The notes: generated by a model from the letters alone, not told the origin. A DNA stretch of 63,792 nucleotides from Lysobacter antibioticus HS124 (GCF_000336385.2 NZ_HG424515.1:22393-86184), one strand, 5' to 3'; shown: positions 37,821 to 46,417, numbered from the stretch's first letter. Made by a program: numbers and translations.

Positions 37821-39184
37821 TCCGCGGCGGCCAGCTCGGCGTGGGCCTGGACCAGGCGCGGCAGCAACTGGGCCAGGGTCGCCACGTCCTGATGGTTGTG
37901 CGCGATCACCCGGCGCAGCAGCGCGGCGCTGCCGCCGCGCAGGTATTGCAGCCACGCCGCGGGCGCTTGCGCGCCCGGCAGGTCGTCTTCGCGCAGGATG
38001 CGCAGCAGTTCGCGCTCGATCGTCGCCAGCTTGCAGTTCTCCCACACCCCGCGGTACAGCCGCCGGGTCGGAAACAGCAGGTCGACATGGTCGAGCCCGC
38101 TCAGCGGATTGGGCAGGCGCGCAAGCCGATAGCGGGTGTTGAGCAGCGGTGCGTCGTAGCAGCGGCCGTTGTAGCTCGACAGCATCGTGTCCGGCGACAG
38201 CCAGCGGGCGAACTCGCGCAGCATCGCCGGCTCGGCGGCGAGGCTGGCGATGGTCAGTTGGCGAATGCGCAGGCCGTCGCCATGCAGCGGATCGCGATGC
38301 CAGTCGGCGGCCCCGATCATGAAGGCACGGGTGCCGGTGCCGCCGGCCAGGCCGGTGGTTTCGGTGTCGAAGAATAGCAGGCGTTGCGGTTCGACGGTTT
38401 CGTCGGCGCGCTTGGCGAAGCCCAGCGACAGCGCCGAGGCCGGCAGCGGCAGCGGCAAGTGCGCTTGTTGGAAGTACAGGCCGGGGGCGATTTCCTCGCC
38501 CGGCAAGGAACGGTCGAGCGAACGCCGCGGGACGAGGCCGGGCGGGGCGCCGGCGGCGGAGGGCGCGACGTCGAACGCGGGCGGTCCAGCGTCCGCCACG
38601 GCCGGCAGCGGTTTGCGTTCGCGCAAGGCGATCAGCCGGCGCAGGGCATCGATGTCGGTGCGGGCGGCGCGGGCGGGAGCCGGCGCTTGGTCACCCACGG
38701 CGGCCGGTCCGGCCGCGGTTTGTCCGGGTGCGTTGCCGACCGCGAACGCCGATGGTGCGGCGACCACCGCGACGGCCGTATCCGTGCCGGGCTTGCGCTC
38801 GCGCAAGGCGATCAGGCGACGCAGTTGCTCGCTGTCGGTGGCGGGAGAGCGCCTTTGCGCATCGTCCAGAAAAGGAATGTCGGTGGCGGCGACAGAGACG
38901 GACGTTCGCTGTGGCGATGGATGCGGCCTGGGCGTGGATGTTCCGAGCGCAGAGCGAAGCCCCTCCAGCCCCCGTTCTTCGACGGCGGGAGCGCCGGCGT
39001 CGGCGCGGGGAATGCGCTGTGCGTCCGCGGCATGGCGACGGCCTGCGCTTGCGGACGCGGATGATGCCGGCGTCGCGGCCTGCGCCATCGGTGCGGGCGG
39101 CGAGGCGGCCGCCGGCGCTGAACTCCCCTCGGTCTGCCCCGCCTGCCGTTGCAACAGGCGCAGTTTGGCCAGGTCCAAGCTCAC
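37817..39184 (-). CDS. mrfB: MrfB-like (YprB) DEDD exonuclease
   Basis: A 455-residue protein. Residues 1-225 look disordered and Ala/Pro-rich. The C-terminal RNase H-like exonuclease domain (about 265-445) has the acidic residues D273 and E275 in FFDTETTGL, D344 in YNGRCYDAPLL and D433 in HNHQDVATL. This is the YprB/MrfB family; in Bacillus subtilis MrfB works with the helicase MrfA to repair mitomycin C damage. The N-terminal half contains LRRLIALRERKP twice (121-132 and 181-192). The start is GTG at 39184, overlapping the mrfA stop (GTGA). Downstream residues fit no other start better. The pairing with mrfA makes the assignment strong. Confidence 0.85.
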   Translation of the reverse strand: MSLDLAKLRLLQRQAGQTEGSSAPAAASPPAPMAQAATPASSASASAGRRHAADAQRIPRADAGAPAVEERGLEGLRSALGTSTPRPHPSPQRTSVSVAATDIPFLDDAQRRSPATDSEQLRRLIALRERKPGTDTAVAVVAAPSAFAVGNAPGQTAAGPAAVGDQAPAPARAARTDIDALRRLIALRERKPLPAVADAGPPAFDVAPSAAGAPPGLVPRRSLDRSLPGEEIAPGLYFQQAHLPLPLPASALSLGFAKRADETVEPQRLLFFDTETTGLAGGTGTRAFMIGAADWHRDPLHGDGLRIRQLTIASLAAEPAMLREFARWLSPDTMLSSYNGRCYDAPLLNTRYRLARLPNPLSGLDHVDLLFPTRRLYRGVWENCKLATIERELLRILREDDLPGAQAPAAWLQYLRGGSAALLRRVIAHNHQDVATLAQLLPRLVQAHAELAAAE

Positions 39185-41775
39185 GCCGCGCCGTCCTCGC
39201 CGAGCAGGATCTGCTCGCGCGAGCTTGAGACGAGCCGGTCTGGCTCGTGCGAGGCCTCGTCGAACTCGTCCGCGTCGAGCGATGCACCGTCGCCCGAGTC
39301 TTCGCCAAGCAGCGCCAACACCTTCAAGGCCAACGCCTTCGGCGTCGCCGCACCGCTGCGGTCCTCGTCGGCGGCCAGCACCGGGCCGACGCAGGCCGGG
39401 CAGCCGGCACGGCAGTCGCAGCGGCCGACCAGTTCGCGCGCGCGCTGGACCAGCTCGGCCTGGCGCCGCCACAGCGGTTCGCTGAGGCCGACCCCGCCGG
39501 GGAAGTTGTCGTACAGATATACGGTGGGCACGAACTGCTGCACCTCCAGGGTCGCCAGCGACCCGGCCGCGACCTCGGACTCGACCCCGCGCAACTGGCC
39601 GCGGCCGCTCGCGTCCTGGGTCGCGAACCAGGCGCCGTCGCCGTTGCCGACCGATTTCTGCAGGTCGCGCGCGTCGGCCATCACCGCCACGGTGGCGACC
39701 ACGTGCAGCGCGTGCGCGGCGCCGAGGAAACCGTCCAGCGCGTCCTGGCGCGAATCGAAGCGCGACAGCAGCACGCCCTGCGGCAGTTGCCACCACACCG
39801 CGGTGGTGTGCAGCTCCTGGTCGGGCAGGTTGACCGGGCCGTAGCCGATGTTCTCGTGCGTGTAGTAGCGGATCTTCTTGTAACCGGCCACGCGCCGGAC
39901 CACGTGCACTTCGCCGTGGTGGCTGTCGCCGCGTCCGGCGGCGCCGCCGTCGAAGCGGTCCAGCACCTTGAGCTTGGTGTAGTCGATCGAGTCGGTGTAG
40001 TAGTCGACATGGGTGCGGGCGACATAGGCCTTGCGCCCGTCCCAGTCCAGCCGCTCGACCTGGTAGGGCACCGACTGCACCATGTGGATCGCGCCTTCGT
40101 ACAGGGTCAGCGCCGCGGCCGAGTAGTCGACCTCGGCGATGATCGCCTGACGGCCGTCGCTGCGGTCGACCACGACGAAGTTGCCGTCGGCGACCGAGCG
40201 CAGGCTGACCGCGTTGGCCGGGTAGCTGTCGGCGATCCATTCCCAGCGCTCGCCCTCGCGGTGGACCACGCCGGTTTCGGCCAGCGCTTCCAGGAACACC
40301 GCCGGATCGATCGGACCGAAGCCTTCGCCGTGCTGGAACGGCAGCTCGAACGCGGCGCAGCGGATGTGGTCGAACAGCACCAGCGGCTGGTCGGGGGCGA
40401 TGCGCGCGTGTTCGGGCGGCGCGTCGGCGAAGAAGTCCGGATGCCGCACCATGTACTGGTCGAGCGGCTGCGAATTGGCCACCAGCACGCCCAGCGCCGG
40501 CTGCCGGCGGCGCCCGGCGCGGCCGAAGCGCTGCCAGGTCGCGGCGACCGAGCCCGGGTAGCCGTTGAGCACGACCACGTCGAGGCTGCCGATGTCCACG
40601 CCCAGTTCCAGCGCCGAGGTCGAGACGATGCCGTCGATGCGGCCATCGCGCATCGCCCGCTCGGCCTCGCGCCGCTCGCTCGGCAGGTAGCCGCCGCGAT
40701 AGGCGCGGATCCGCGCCGGCTTGCGCGGATCGTGGTCGAACACGTCCTTGAGGTATTTGGTCAGCACCTCGACCATCAGCCGGGTCTGGGCGAACACCAG
40801 GGTCTTCAGCCCGGCCTTGATCGCGATGCGGGCGATGCGGTTGCTCTGCGAGCGCGCCGAGGCGCGCAGGCCCAGGTCGGGATTGATCACCGGCGGGTTC
40901 CACAGCAGCACGTGCTTGTCGCCGGTCGGGGCGCCGGATTCCAGGATCGCCCGCACCGGACGCTCGATCAGCGCCTCGGCGTGGGCCTGGGGATTGCCGA
41001 TCGTCGCCGAGCACAGGATGAACTGCGGCCGCGCGCCGTAGAAGGCGCAGATCCGCTGCAGCCGGCGCAGCACGTTGGCGACGTGGCTGCCGAACACGCC
41101 GCGGTAGGTGTGGATCTCGTCGATCACCACGTAACGCAGGTTCTCGAAGAACTGCGCCCATTTGGTGTGATGCGGCAGGATCGCCTGGTGCAGCATGTCG
41201 GGGTTGGAGACCACGATGTCGCCGTGCAGGCGGATCGCCTGGCGCGCGTCGCCGGGGGTGTCGCCGTCGAAGGTGAAGGCTTTCACCCCGAGGTCGCCGG
41301 CGCGGTTGAGCTCCAGCAGCTCGGCGACCTGGTCCTGGGCCAGGGCCTTGGTCGGAAACAGGTACAGCGCTTTCGACGCCGGCGCGCCGCGGGCGCCGGC
41401 CATGGCCGCGGCCACCACCGGCAGGGTGTAGCACAGCGACTTGCCCGAGGCGGTCGGGGTCACCACCGCCACGTCCTCGCCGGCCTGGGTCGCGGCCCAG
41501 GCCTCGGCCTGATGGCTGTAGAGCCGCTCGATCCCGCGTGCGCGCAACGCCCGCCGCAGCGGTTCGGGCAGATCCTCCGGCAGCGGCGCGTAGCGGCCCT
41601 CGCGGCCGGGCAGGGTGAAGGCGCCGGTGATGCGGTCGCGGTAGCGGCGCTGCAGCCGCTCGGCCAGGGCGCCGCCGTGGCCGGCGTCGATCGCCTCCTC
41701 GCTGCGCGCCAGGGCCTGCGAGCGTTGCGCGGCGGGGACGAGGTCGCGCGGGGTCGGATCGATCAGGGCGGACAT
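39181..41775 (-). CDS. mrfA: MrfA-like (YprA) DEAD/H helicase with C-terminal zinc site
   Basis: An 864-residue superfamily 2 helicase. Walker A TPTASGKS is at 106-113, the DEIH box at 220-223 and SAT in LCSATIGNP. Motifs V and VI are STSALELGVDIG and QRFGRAGRR. The C-terminal domain belongs to DUF1998, with four cysteines (C786, C788, C792, C795 in CDCRAGCPAC) that are essential in B. subtilis MrfA. With MrfB it is expected to open and process damaged or crosslinked DNA independently of UvrABC. The start at 41775 (MSALIDPTP) was preferred to upstream codons that lack family similarity. It diverges from the Hsp70-like gene. Confidence 0.9.
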   Translation of the reverse strand: MSALIDPTPRDLVPAAQRSQALARSEEAIDAGHGGALAERLQRRYRDRITGAFTLPGREGRYAPLPEDLPEPLRRALRARGIERLYSHQAEAWAATQAGEDVAVVTPTASGKSLCYTLPVVAAAMAGARGAPASKALYLFPTKALAQDQVAELLELNRAGDLGVKAFTFDGDTPGDARQAIRLHGDIVVSNPDMLHQAILPHHTKWAQFFENLRYVVIDEIHTYRGVFGSHVANVLRRLQRICAFYGARPQFILCSATIGNPQAHAEALIERPVRAILESGAPTGDKHVLLWNPPVINPDLGLRASARSQSNRIARIAIKAGLKTLVFAQTRLMVEVLTKYLKDVFDHDPRKPARIRAYRGGYLPSERREAERAMRDGRIDGIVSTSALELGVDIGSLDVVVLNGYPGSVAATWQRFGRAGRRRQPALGVLVANSQPLDQYMVRHPDFFADAPPEHARIAPDQPLVLFDHIRCAAFELPFQHGEGFGPIDPAVFLEALAETGVVHREGERWEWIADSYPANAVSLRSVADGNFVVVDRSDGRQAIIAEVDYSAAALTLYEGAIHMVQSVPYQVERLDWDGRKAYVARTHVDYYTDSIDYTKLKVLDRFDGGAAGRGDSHHGEVHVVRRVAGYKKIRYYTHENIGYGPVNLPDQELHTTAVWWQLPQGVLLSRFDSRQDALDGFLGAAHALHVVATVAVMADARDLQKSVGNGDGAWFATQDASGRGQLRGVESEVAAGSLATLEVQQFVPTVYLYDNFPGGVGLSEPLWRRQAELVQRARELVGRCDCRAGCPACVGPVLAADEDRSGAATPKALALKVLALLGEDSGDGASLDADEFDEASHEPDRLVSSSREQILLGEDGAA

Positions 41776-41939
41776 GGGCGGCGGGCTACCGGCGACGAAC
41801 GGGAGTCTCGTTGTACGCGACGCGGGTCTCAGCGTATGAGACGGCCGCATGCGGGGCGTTCCCGCCTCCGGCCACATGCGATTCAGGCCGCGGCGCCGCG
41901 CAGCGGGTATCCTTGCGCGCCGCAAAACGCTCCAGTCCC

Positions 41940-43388
41940 ATGAAGATCGGCATCGATTTCGGCACCAGCTACTCCGCCGCCGCGGCGGTGATCGACGGCG
42001 CGGTGCGCACGGTCCAGTTCGGCGAGGAACGCCAGTTCCGCACCACCGTGTACTTTCCCGAGGCGGTGCCCGACCCGAGCCGGTTCGAGCTGACCGATGC
42101 GCTGGAGGCCGAGGTCGATGCCCTGGTGCGCAGCGCCCGCGCCCAGCAGACCCGCGCGCTCAACGAGGCCCAGGCCCGGCGCGAGCAGGCCGCGCGCCTG
42201 CCCGCCGAACAGCGCGAGGCCGCGTTGGCGCTGATCCCGGCGCCGGCGCAGCGCAATGAGGCCGACCTGCGCCGCGACGCGATCCGCGCCGTGCGCCGGC
42301 AATGGCTGGAACAACAGGTGCGCGAGGCGCGCGCTTCGGCCGCGACCCTGCAGAACGCGGTCTACGGCGAGGACGCGGTCGAGGCCTACCTGAGCGAAGG
42401 CTTCGGCAACCTGGTGCAGTCGCCCAAGTCCATGCTCGGCTACCAGTTGGCGCCGAACGTGCGCCAGACCATCGTCGGCATCGCCGGCTACATCCTCGAA
42501 CACATCCGCCTCAGCGCCAGCCAGCAGCTCGGCGCCAACGTGCGCGCGGCGGTGCTGGGGCGGCCGGTGCAGTTCCGCAGCTCGATGGGCGCGGCCGGCG
42601 GCGACCAGGCCCTGGCGATCCTGACCGAGGCCGCGCAGGGCGCCGGCTTCGACGAGGTCGAGTTCCTCGAAGAGCCGGTGGCGGCGGCGCTGGGCTACCA
42701 CGCCCAGAGCGCGCGCCGCCACCGCACCCTGGTGGTCGACATCGGCGGCGGCACCACCGACGTGACCCTGGCCGAAGTCGGCGGCGACCAGGCCCCGGTC
42801 GTGCTCGGTTCCTGGGGCATCGCCCGCGGCGGCGTCGATGTCGACCTGTCGCTGAGCCTGTCGCGCTTCATGCCGCTGTTCGGCAAGGGCGCCACCCGGG
42901 TGCCGGCGCACCACTTCGTCGAGGCCGCGACCGTGCACGACGTGGTGCGCCAGCGCGAATTCCAGCGCCGCGACAGCTATCGCGAGGTCGAGGCCCCGTT
43001 CGGTCCGCGCCTGATCGCCTTGCAGCAGACCGGCAACACCACCCGCCTCAGCCGCGCGGTCGAAGCGACCAAGATCCGGCTCAGCAGCCAGGCCGACAGC
43101 CGCGTCGAACTCGACTACATCGAAACCGGCCTCGGCCTGGCATCGAGCGCGGCCGACCTGGGCCAGGCCGCCGAGCCCTTCCTCGGCTTCGTCGGCGAAC
43201 TGCTGGCCGAAGTCGCGGCGGACATCGGCGAGCCGCCCACGACCGTGTTCCTGACCGGCGGCATGTCGCGCGCGCCCTACGTGCGCGAAGCCGTGCGCCG
43301 CTGCTTCCCGGACGCCAAGCAGGTCGCCGGCGATCCTTCGCTGGGCGTGGTGTCGGGGCTGGCGTTCGCGGCGTTGCGCAAGGGGTGA
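41940..43388 (+). CDS. Hsp70-family ATPase of the YegD type
   Basis: A 482-residue actin-fold protein resembling the DnaK nucleotide-binding domain without the substrate-binding domain. Phosphate loop 1 is GIDFGTSYS (4-12), phosphate loop 2 is DIGGGTTD (267-274) and the adenosine motif is FLTGGMSRAPYV. An Arg/Ala/Gln-rich helical insert (about 60-125) is typical of YegD relatives. No DnaJ or GrpE gene is near, and the function of this family is unknown. The ATG at 41940 was chosen over the upstream frame because it starts at the actin-fold beta strand. It diverges from mrfA by 164 bp and converges on hipA with a 26-bp gap. Confidence 0.88.
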   Translation: MKIGIDFGTSYSAAAAVIDGAVRTVQFGEERQFRTTVYFPEAVPDPSRFELTDALEAEVDALVRSARAQQTRALNEAQARREQAARLPAEQREAALALIPAPAQRNEADLRRDAIRAVRRQWLEQQVREARASAATLQNAVYGEDAVEAYLSEGFGNLVQSPKSMLGYQLAPNVRQTIVGIAGYILEHIRLSASQQLGANVRAAVLGRPVQFRSSMGAAGGDQALAILTEAAQGAGFDEVEFLEEPVAAALGYHAQSARRHRTLVVDIGGGTTDVTLAEVGGDQAPVVLGSWGIARGGVDVDLSLSLSRFMPLFGKGATRVPAHHFVEAATVHDVVRQREFQRRDSYREVEAPFGPRLIALQQTGNTTRLSRAVEATKIRLSSQADSRVELDYIETGLGLASSAADLGQAAEPFLGFVGELLAEVAADIGEPPTTVFLTGGMSRAPYVREAVRRCFPDAKQVAGDPSLGVVSGLAFAALRKG

Positions 43389-43414
43389 GCCAAGGTCGTC
43401 GCGGAGCCAGCCGA

Positions 43415-44731
43415 TTACGCGACAGGCGCTTCTCCCTTGGCGCGCACGCGCGACGGCAGCGACAGCAATCGCGATGCCCGCAGGCAAGACTTCTGGATCT
43501 CGTCGGTGAGCCGGGGGAGGATCGGGTGATCCAGGCCGTCTTCCCGCATTCGCCTGGCCTCCGTCAGCGCCAGGTCCGGCAGCTGGGATGCCATCCCCTT
43601 GAGGACATCGACGACGAAACCCGGTTCGAGGGACAGCTCCGAACTCAGCGAAATCCAATCGTTGATGTTGACGTCCCACCAGCGATAGTGATTTCCGATC
43701 TTCATCGCCAAGTTGATCTTTCTCTGCAGGCGTTTCTTGTACGGAAGCACGCTGGAGATGTCGTATAGCGGCGCCAGACGAATGGCGCCGCGTTCTCCGA
43801 GGAGCAGCGAGTAGTTCTTCGCATGCGCGTCGGTTCCGGCGATCATCCAATTGAAGCCCAATGCGAGGAACAGCTGTTCGACGTCTTCTCTGGCATCGCT
43901 CGAATGCAATCTGAGCAAGGCGGCCATGCTCTTTGGCGAAGGGCCGCCTTGGTTCTGGTACTTGCGTTGAGGAGGCGTTGCCAGCGCTTGGCAGAAATCT
44001 TCCTGATGGATTCGCTGCCAAGCGCCGTCTTCGCGCCGATCACGGTCGTAGCGCTCCACGCATATCGCTTTCTCGTTCCCGAATCGAACGACCTGCGTTC
44101 GCGCGGAGTTCATTCCCAGTTCGGCCGCAAGACGCAGGCAGAAATGCTCGTTTTCGGCGAATCCGTCGAAATCCCCGCTGGGTGGCTTGAGGATATGGGT
44201 AGTGGGAATCCGGCCGCTCGGAACATACCACCGAGCATCTTCTTCGAGCAGGGCGATCTTCGGCTGCGCGCCGGCCAGGCTGAACTGGCCGACATCGTCG
44301 GGTCGGCGTGACGCGCCGCTGTCCTGGCGAAGGCGGCGCAACCGATCGGCGATGTCCGCCTCGTCCAGCGGCTCTTGGCCGTCCATTTTTCCTTCGAGCA
44401 AGTCCTGCAGACGCTCGGGCTTGATGAACTGCAAAGCGCCGGCACAGTCTTCGCCCACGTGCGCAAGCAGGGCTACGGGGTTGCTGGCCGACACTTGGTA
44501 GGTCTGCGCCCAGCGTTGCAAGGTGTGTGCGTTGTCCGGGAGCAAGCCCCAAAGCACCGCCGAAATCCTTTCTTGGTCGAAGCTTTCGAAGGAGAACGGC
44601 AAGCAAAGAGAAAGAGGGATCGCTTCGGGCGAGTCGCGCCAAGCGCTTTCATAGCGGAAATGGAGGCCGCCGGCCCGATCGGTCCATACGGTTCCGATAT
44701 GTTGCCCGTTGAGCAGTGTCCAAAGCTCCAT
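43415..44731 (-). CDS. hipA: HipA-type Ser/Thr kinase toxin
   Basis: A 438-residue kinase of the HipA family. Known members phosphorylate glutamyl-tRNA synthetase or other aminoacyl-tRNA synthetases and cause growth arrest and drug tolerance. The phosphate-binding loop FSLAGAQPKIAL includes S151, matching the autophosphorylated S150 of E. coli HipA. The catalytic motif AGTDAHAKNYSLLL gives D301 and N306, and APLYDISS gives the metal-binding D324. All key residues are intact. The N-terminal subdomain (1-110) is complete. It is translationally coupled to hipB (TGATG, one shared base). The local base composition is less GC-rich than its neighbours, suggesting acquisition by transfer. Confidence 0.94.
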   Translation of the reverse strand: MELWTLLNGQHIGTVWTDRAGGLHFRYESAWRDSPEAIPLSLCLPFSFESFDQERISAVLWGLLPDNAHTLQRWAQTYQVSASNPVALLAHVGEDCAGALQFIKPERLQDLLEGKMDGQEPLDEADIADRLRRLRQDSGASRRPDDVGQFSLAGAQPKIALLEEDARWYVPSGRIPTTHILKPPSGDFDGFAENEHFCLRLAAELGMNSARTQVVRFGNEKAICVERYDRDRREDGAWQRIHQEDFCQALATPPQRKYQNQGGPSPKSMAALLRLHSSDAREDVEQLFLALGFNWMIAGTDAHAKNYSLLLGERGAIRLAPLYDISSVLPYKKRLQRKINLAMKIGNHYRWWDVNINDWISLSSELSLEPGFVVDVLKGMASQLPDLALTEARRMREDGLDHPILPRLTDEIQKSCLRASRLLSLPSRVRAKGEAPVA

Positions 44732-45594
44732 CAGCGCTTCTTTCCTTTTTTCACGCTGCTATCGGAGGCGGCGGATTTTTCCGAGGCCGGTTTCTTCTTC
44801 GCCTTGGTTTTGGCGTCCTTCGGCTTCCGCGGCTGGGGCGCGCGGGGGGAGGTCGCAGCGTCGGCCTTGCCTTTGCGCGTACCGGTTGCGGCCAACAATT
44901 GTGCGGCCGATTGCGGCTGCGGGCGTTCGACGAATTGAGTGGCCGCTCGCAGCGTGCTGGAGCCGCGCAGGATCTCTGCGGCGGACTTGGGTAGCGGTGG
45001 CCGGGCGAGTTGGGCGACGGCCCGCAACGTGGTGGAGCTTCTCAGGATTTCGGCGGCGGACTTGGGTAGCGGTGGCTGGGCGAGTTGGGCGGCGGCCCGC
45101 AACGTGGTGGAGCTTCTCAGAATTTCCGCGGCGGATTTGGATTGTCTCGGCGGAGCGAGTTGGGCCGCTTGTCGCAAAACACTGGAACTACGCAGAATGG
45201 CCGCTGCCGCGGAGTTCGGCTGCGAACGACTCAGTTCGGCCAGCCGCGCGGCAGCGCTGGTGCTGGATTCTTCCGTCGTGGCGGATCTTGGAGCAGAGGC
45301 GATATCCGAGCGAGACTTGCTTCGCCGGGTTCGATCGGGTCGTGCGCGGGACGCATCGACCGCATTCTGCGTAGCTGGCCCTTCGAGGACTGCGCTCGTC
45401 AAAGACAAGCCCAATGCGTTCAAACTGCGCAGTATCAGTTCCAGTTCGGCGCGAGGTTTGCCCTTTTCCACATCAATCACCCATTGACGACTGACTCCTA
45501 CCTGGCGCGCGAGCGTCGCCTGATCCCAGCCGAGTTGTTTGCGGCGGCTGCGGATAACGGCGGCCAGATCTTGCGGGGTCTTGATGATGGGCAT
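44731..45594 (-). CDS. hipB: HipB-like antitoxin with C-terminal 25-residue repeats
   Basis: A 287-residue protein, about three times the length of ordinary HipB (about 88). The Xre-type helix-turn-helix is at about 9-65 (IRSRRKQLGWDQATLARQVG, SRQWVIDVEKGK) and ends in the HipB-like LRSLNALGLSL. A linker of about 55 residues follows. Five tandem units of 25-26 residues start at 128, 154, 179, 204 and 229, with consensus SAAEILRSSTTLRAAAQLA then QPPLPK; the last is partial. The final 45 residues are Lys-rich (KTKAKKK, KKGKKR). HipB neutralises HipA and represses the operon; what the repeats do is unknown. A three-copy repeat array lies upstream as probable operator. Confidence 0.9.
   Translation of the reverse strand: MPIIKTPQDLAAVIRSRRKQLGWDQATLARQVGVSRQWVIDVEKGKPRAELELILRSLNALGLSLTSAVLEGPATQNAVDASRARPDRTRRSKSRSDIASAPRSATTEESSTSAAARLAELSRSQPNSAAAAILRSSSVLRQAAQLAPPRQSKSAAEILRSSTTLRAAAQLAQPPLPKSAAEILRSSTTLRAVAQLARPPLPKSAAEILRGSSTLRAATQFVERPQPQSAAQLLAATGTRKGKADAATSPRAPQPRKPKDAKTKAKKKPASEKSAASDSSVKKGKKR
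44911..45213 (-). repeat. In-frame 75-bp tandem repeats inside hipB
   Basis: Four full units of 75-78 bp encode the repeated HipB segments. The two middle units are nearly identical at the DNA level (GGCGGACTTGGGTAGCGGTG recurs exactly 75 bp apart at 44980 and 45055). The outer ones have diverged. This points to recent slippage or recombination, and copy number may vary between strains. Confidence 0.9.
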
Positions 45595-45628
45595 GGCGGC
45601 GGAAGTCAGCGATCGTTGACTTACTTAT

Positions 45629-45704
45629 TATGTCGCCGTTCGTGTACATTAGGTGAATGTCGACGATCGATTACATTTGGCTAATGTCGGCGATCGGTTA
45701 CATA
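45629..45704. promoter_or_regulatory. Three-copy 27-bp operator array of hipB
   Basis: Three direct repeats with a 27-bp period lie between the divergent hipB and methyltransferase genes: copy 1 at 45629-45650, copy 2 at 45656-45677, copy 3 at 45683-45704. Each is 22 bp with half-sites AATGT and ACATT at its ends and core CGNCGATCG. Against copy 2, copy 1 matches at 17 of 22 positions and copy 3 at 19. Between copies, ACATT-N5-AATGT inverted pairs also form (45646-45660, 45673-45687). A CATAAT -10 for hipB (complement of 45627-45632) overlaps copy 1, so bound HipB would block transcription. Confidence 0.75.
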
Positions 45705-45772
45705 GTCGGGCTGCGCTGGCAAAGGCATGCCATCCGCCGATAGGCCGGCGCGCTGATCCTTAGGAAATACCG

Positions 45773-46417
45773 ATGCCAGGACGACCCCATTCCCCCGCCT
45801 GCGAGCGCAACCGCGAGCCCATCCTGGCCGTGCTGCGCGAATGCTTCGCCGACCGCCGCGAGGCGCTGGAGATCGGCAGCGGCACCGGCCAGCACGCGGT
45901 GCACTTCGCCGCGGCGATGCCGTGGCTGCGCTGGCAGTGTTCGGATCGCGCCGAGCACCTGTCCGGCATCCGGCTGTGGCTGGACGAGGCGGGGCTGGCG
46001 AACACGCCGGCACCGATCGCGCTGGAGGCGGTGGCCGGGTCGGCGACCGGGCTGGTGCCGTTGCCGGCGCCGCCGCCCGCAGCGGACAGACGCGGGCCGG
46101 GTTTTGATGCGGCGTTCAGCGCCAACACCCTGCACATCATGAGTTGGCCGCAGGTCGAGGCGCTCTTCGCCGGCTTGGCGGCGGTGCTGGCCGCGCAGGC
46201 CACGGTCGCGGTCTATGGGCCGTTCAATTACCAAGGGCGTTACACCAGCGACAGCAACCGCGAATTCGATGCCTGGCTGAAGGCGCGCGATCCGGCGTCG
46301 GGCCTGCGCGATGCCGAGGCGGTCGACGCCTTGGCCGCCGGCCACGGCCTGGCCCTGGCCGCCGACCTGGCCATGCCGGCCAACAACCACTGCCGGGTCT
46401 GGCGGCGCGGCGCTTGA
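45773..46417 (+). CDS. DUF938 family SAM-dependent methyltransferase
   Basis: A 214-residue protein with the DUF938 opening HSPACERNREPILAVL and methyltransferase motif I EIGSGTGQHAVHFA (33-46). Further DUF938 features are FSANTLHIMSWPQVEALFAGL, YGPFNYQGRYTSDSNREFDAWLKARDP and a closing MPANNHCRVWRR. The fold binds S-adenosylmethionine; the substrate is unknown. It stands alone, divergent from hipB, so the operator array upstream of hipB also lies upstream of this gene, 69 bp before its start. A shared influence is possible but not shown. Confidence 0.85.
   Translation: MPGRPHSPACERNREPILAVLRECFADRREALEIGSGTGQHAVHFAAAMPWLRWQCSDRAEHLSGIRLWLDEAGLANTPAPIALEAVAGSATGLVPLPAPPPAADRRGPGFDAAFSANTLHIMSWPQVEALFAGLAAVLAAQATVAVYGPFNYQGRYTSDSNREFDAWLKARDPASGLRDAEAVDALAAGHGLALAADLAMPANNHCRVWRRGA

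Noticed and set aside
39247-41943. An 898-codon plus-strand frame opposite mrfA
   Set aside because: It is an antisense shadow of the helicase with no recognisable product.
44911-45213. Possible CRISPR array at the regular 75-bp repeats
   Set aside because: The units are contiguous, translate in frame as part of HipB and have no unique spacers between short repeats; no cas genes are present.
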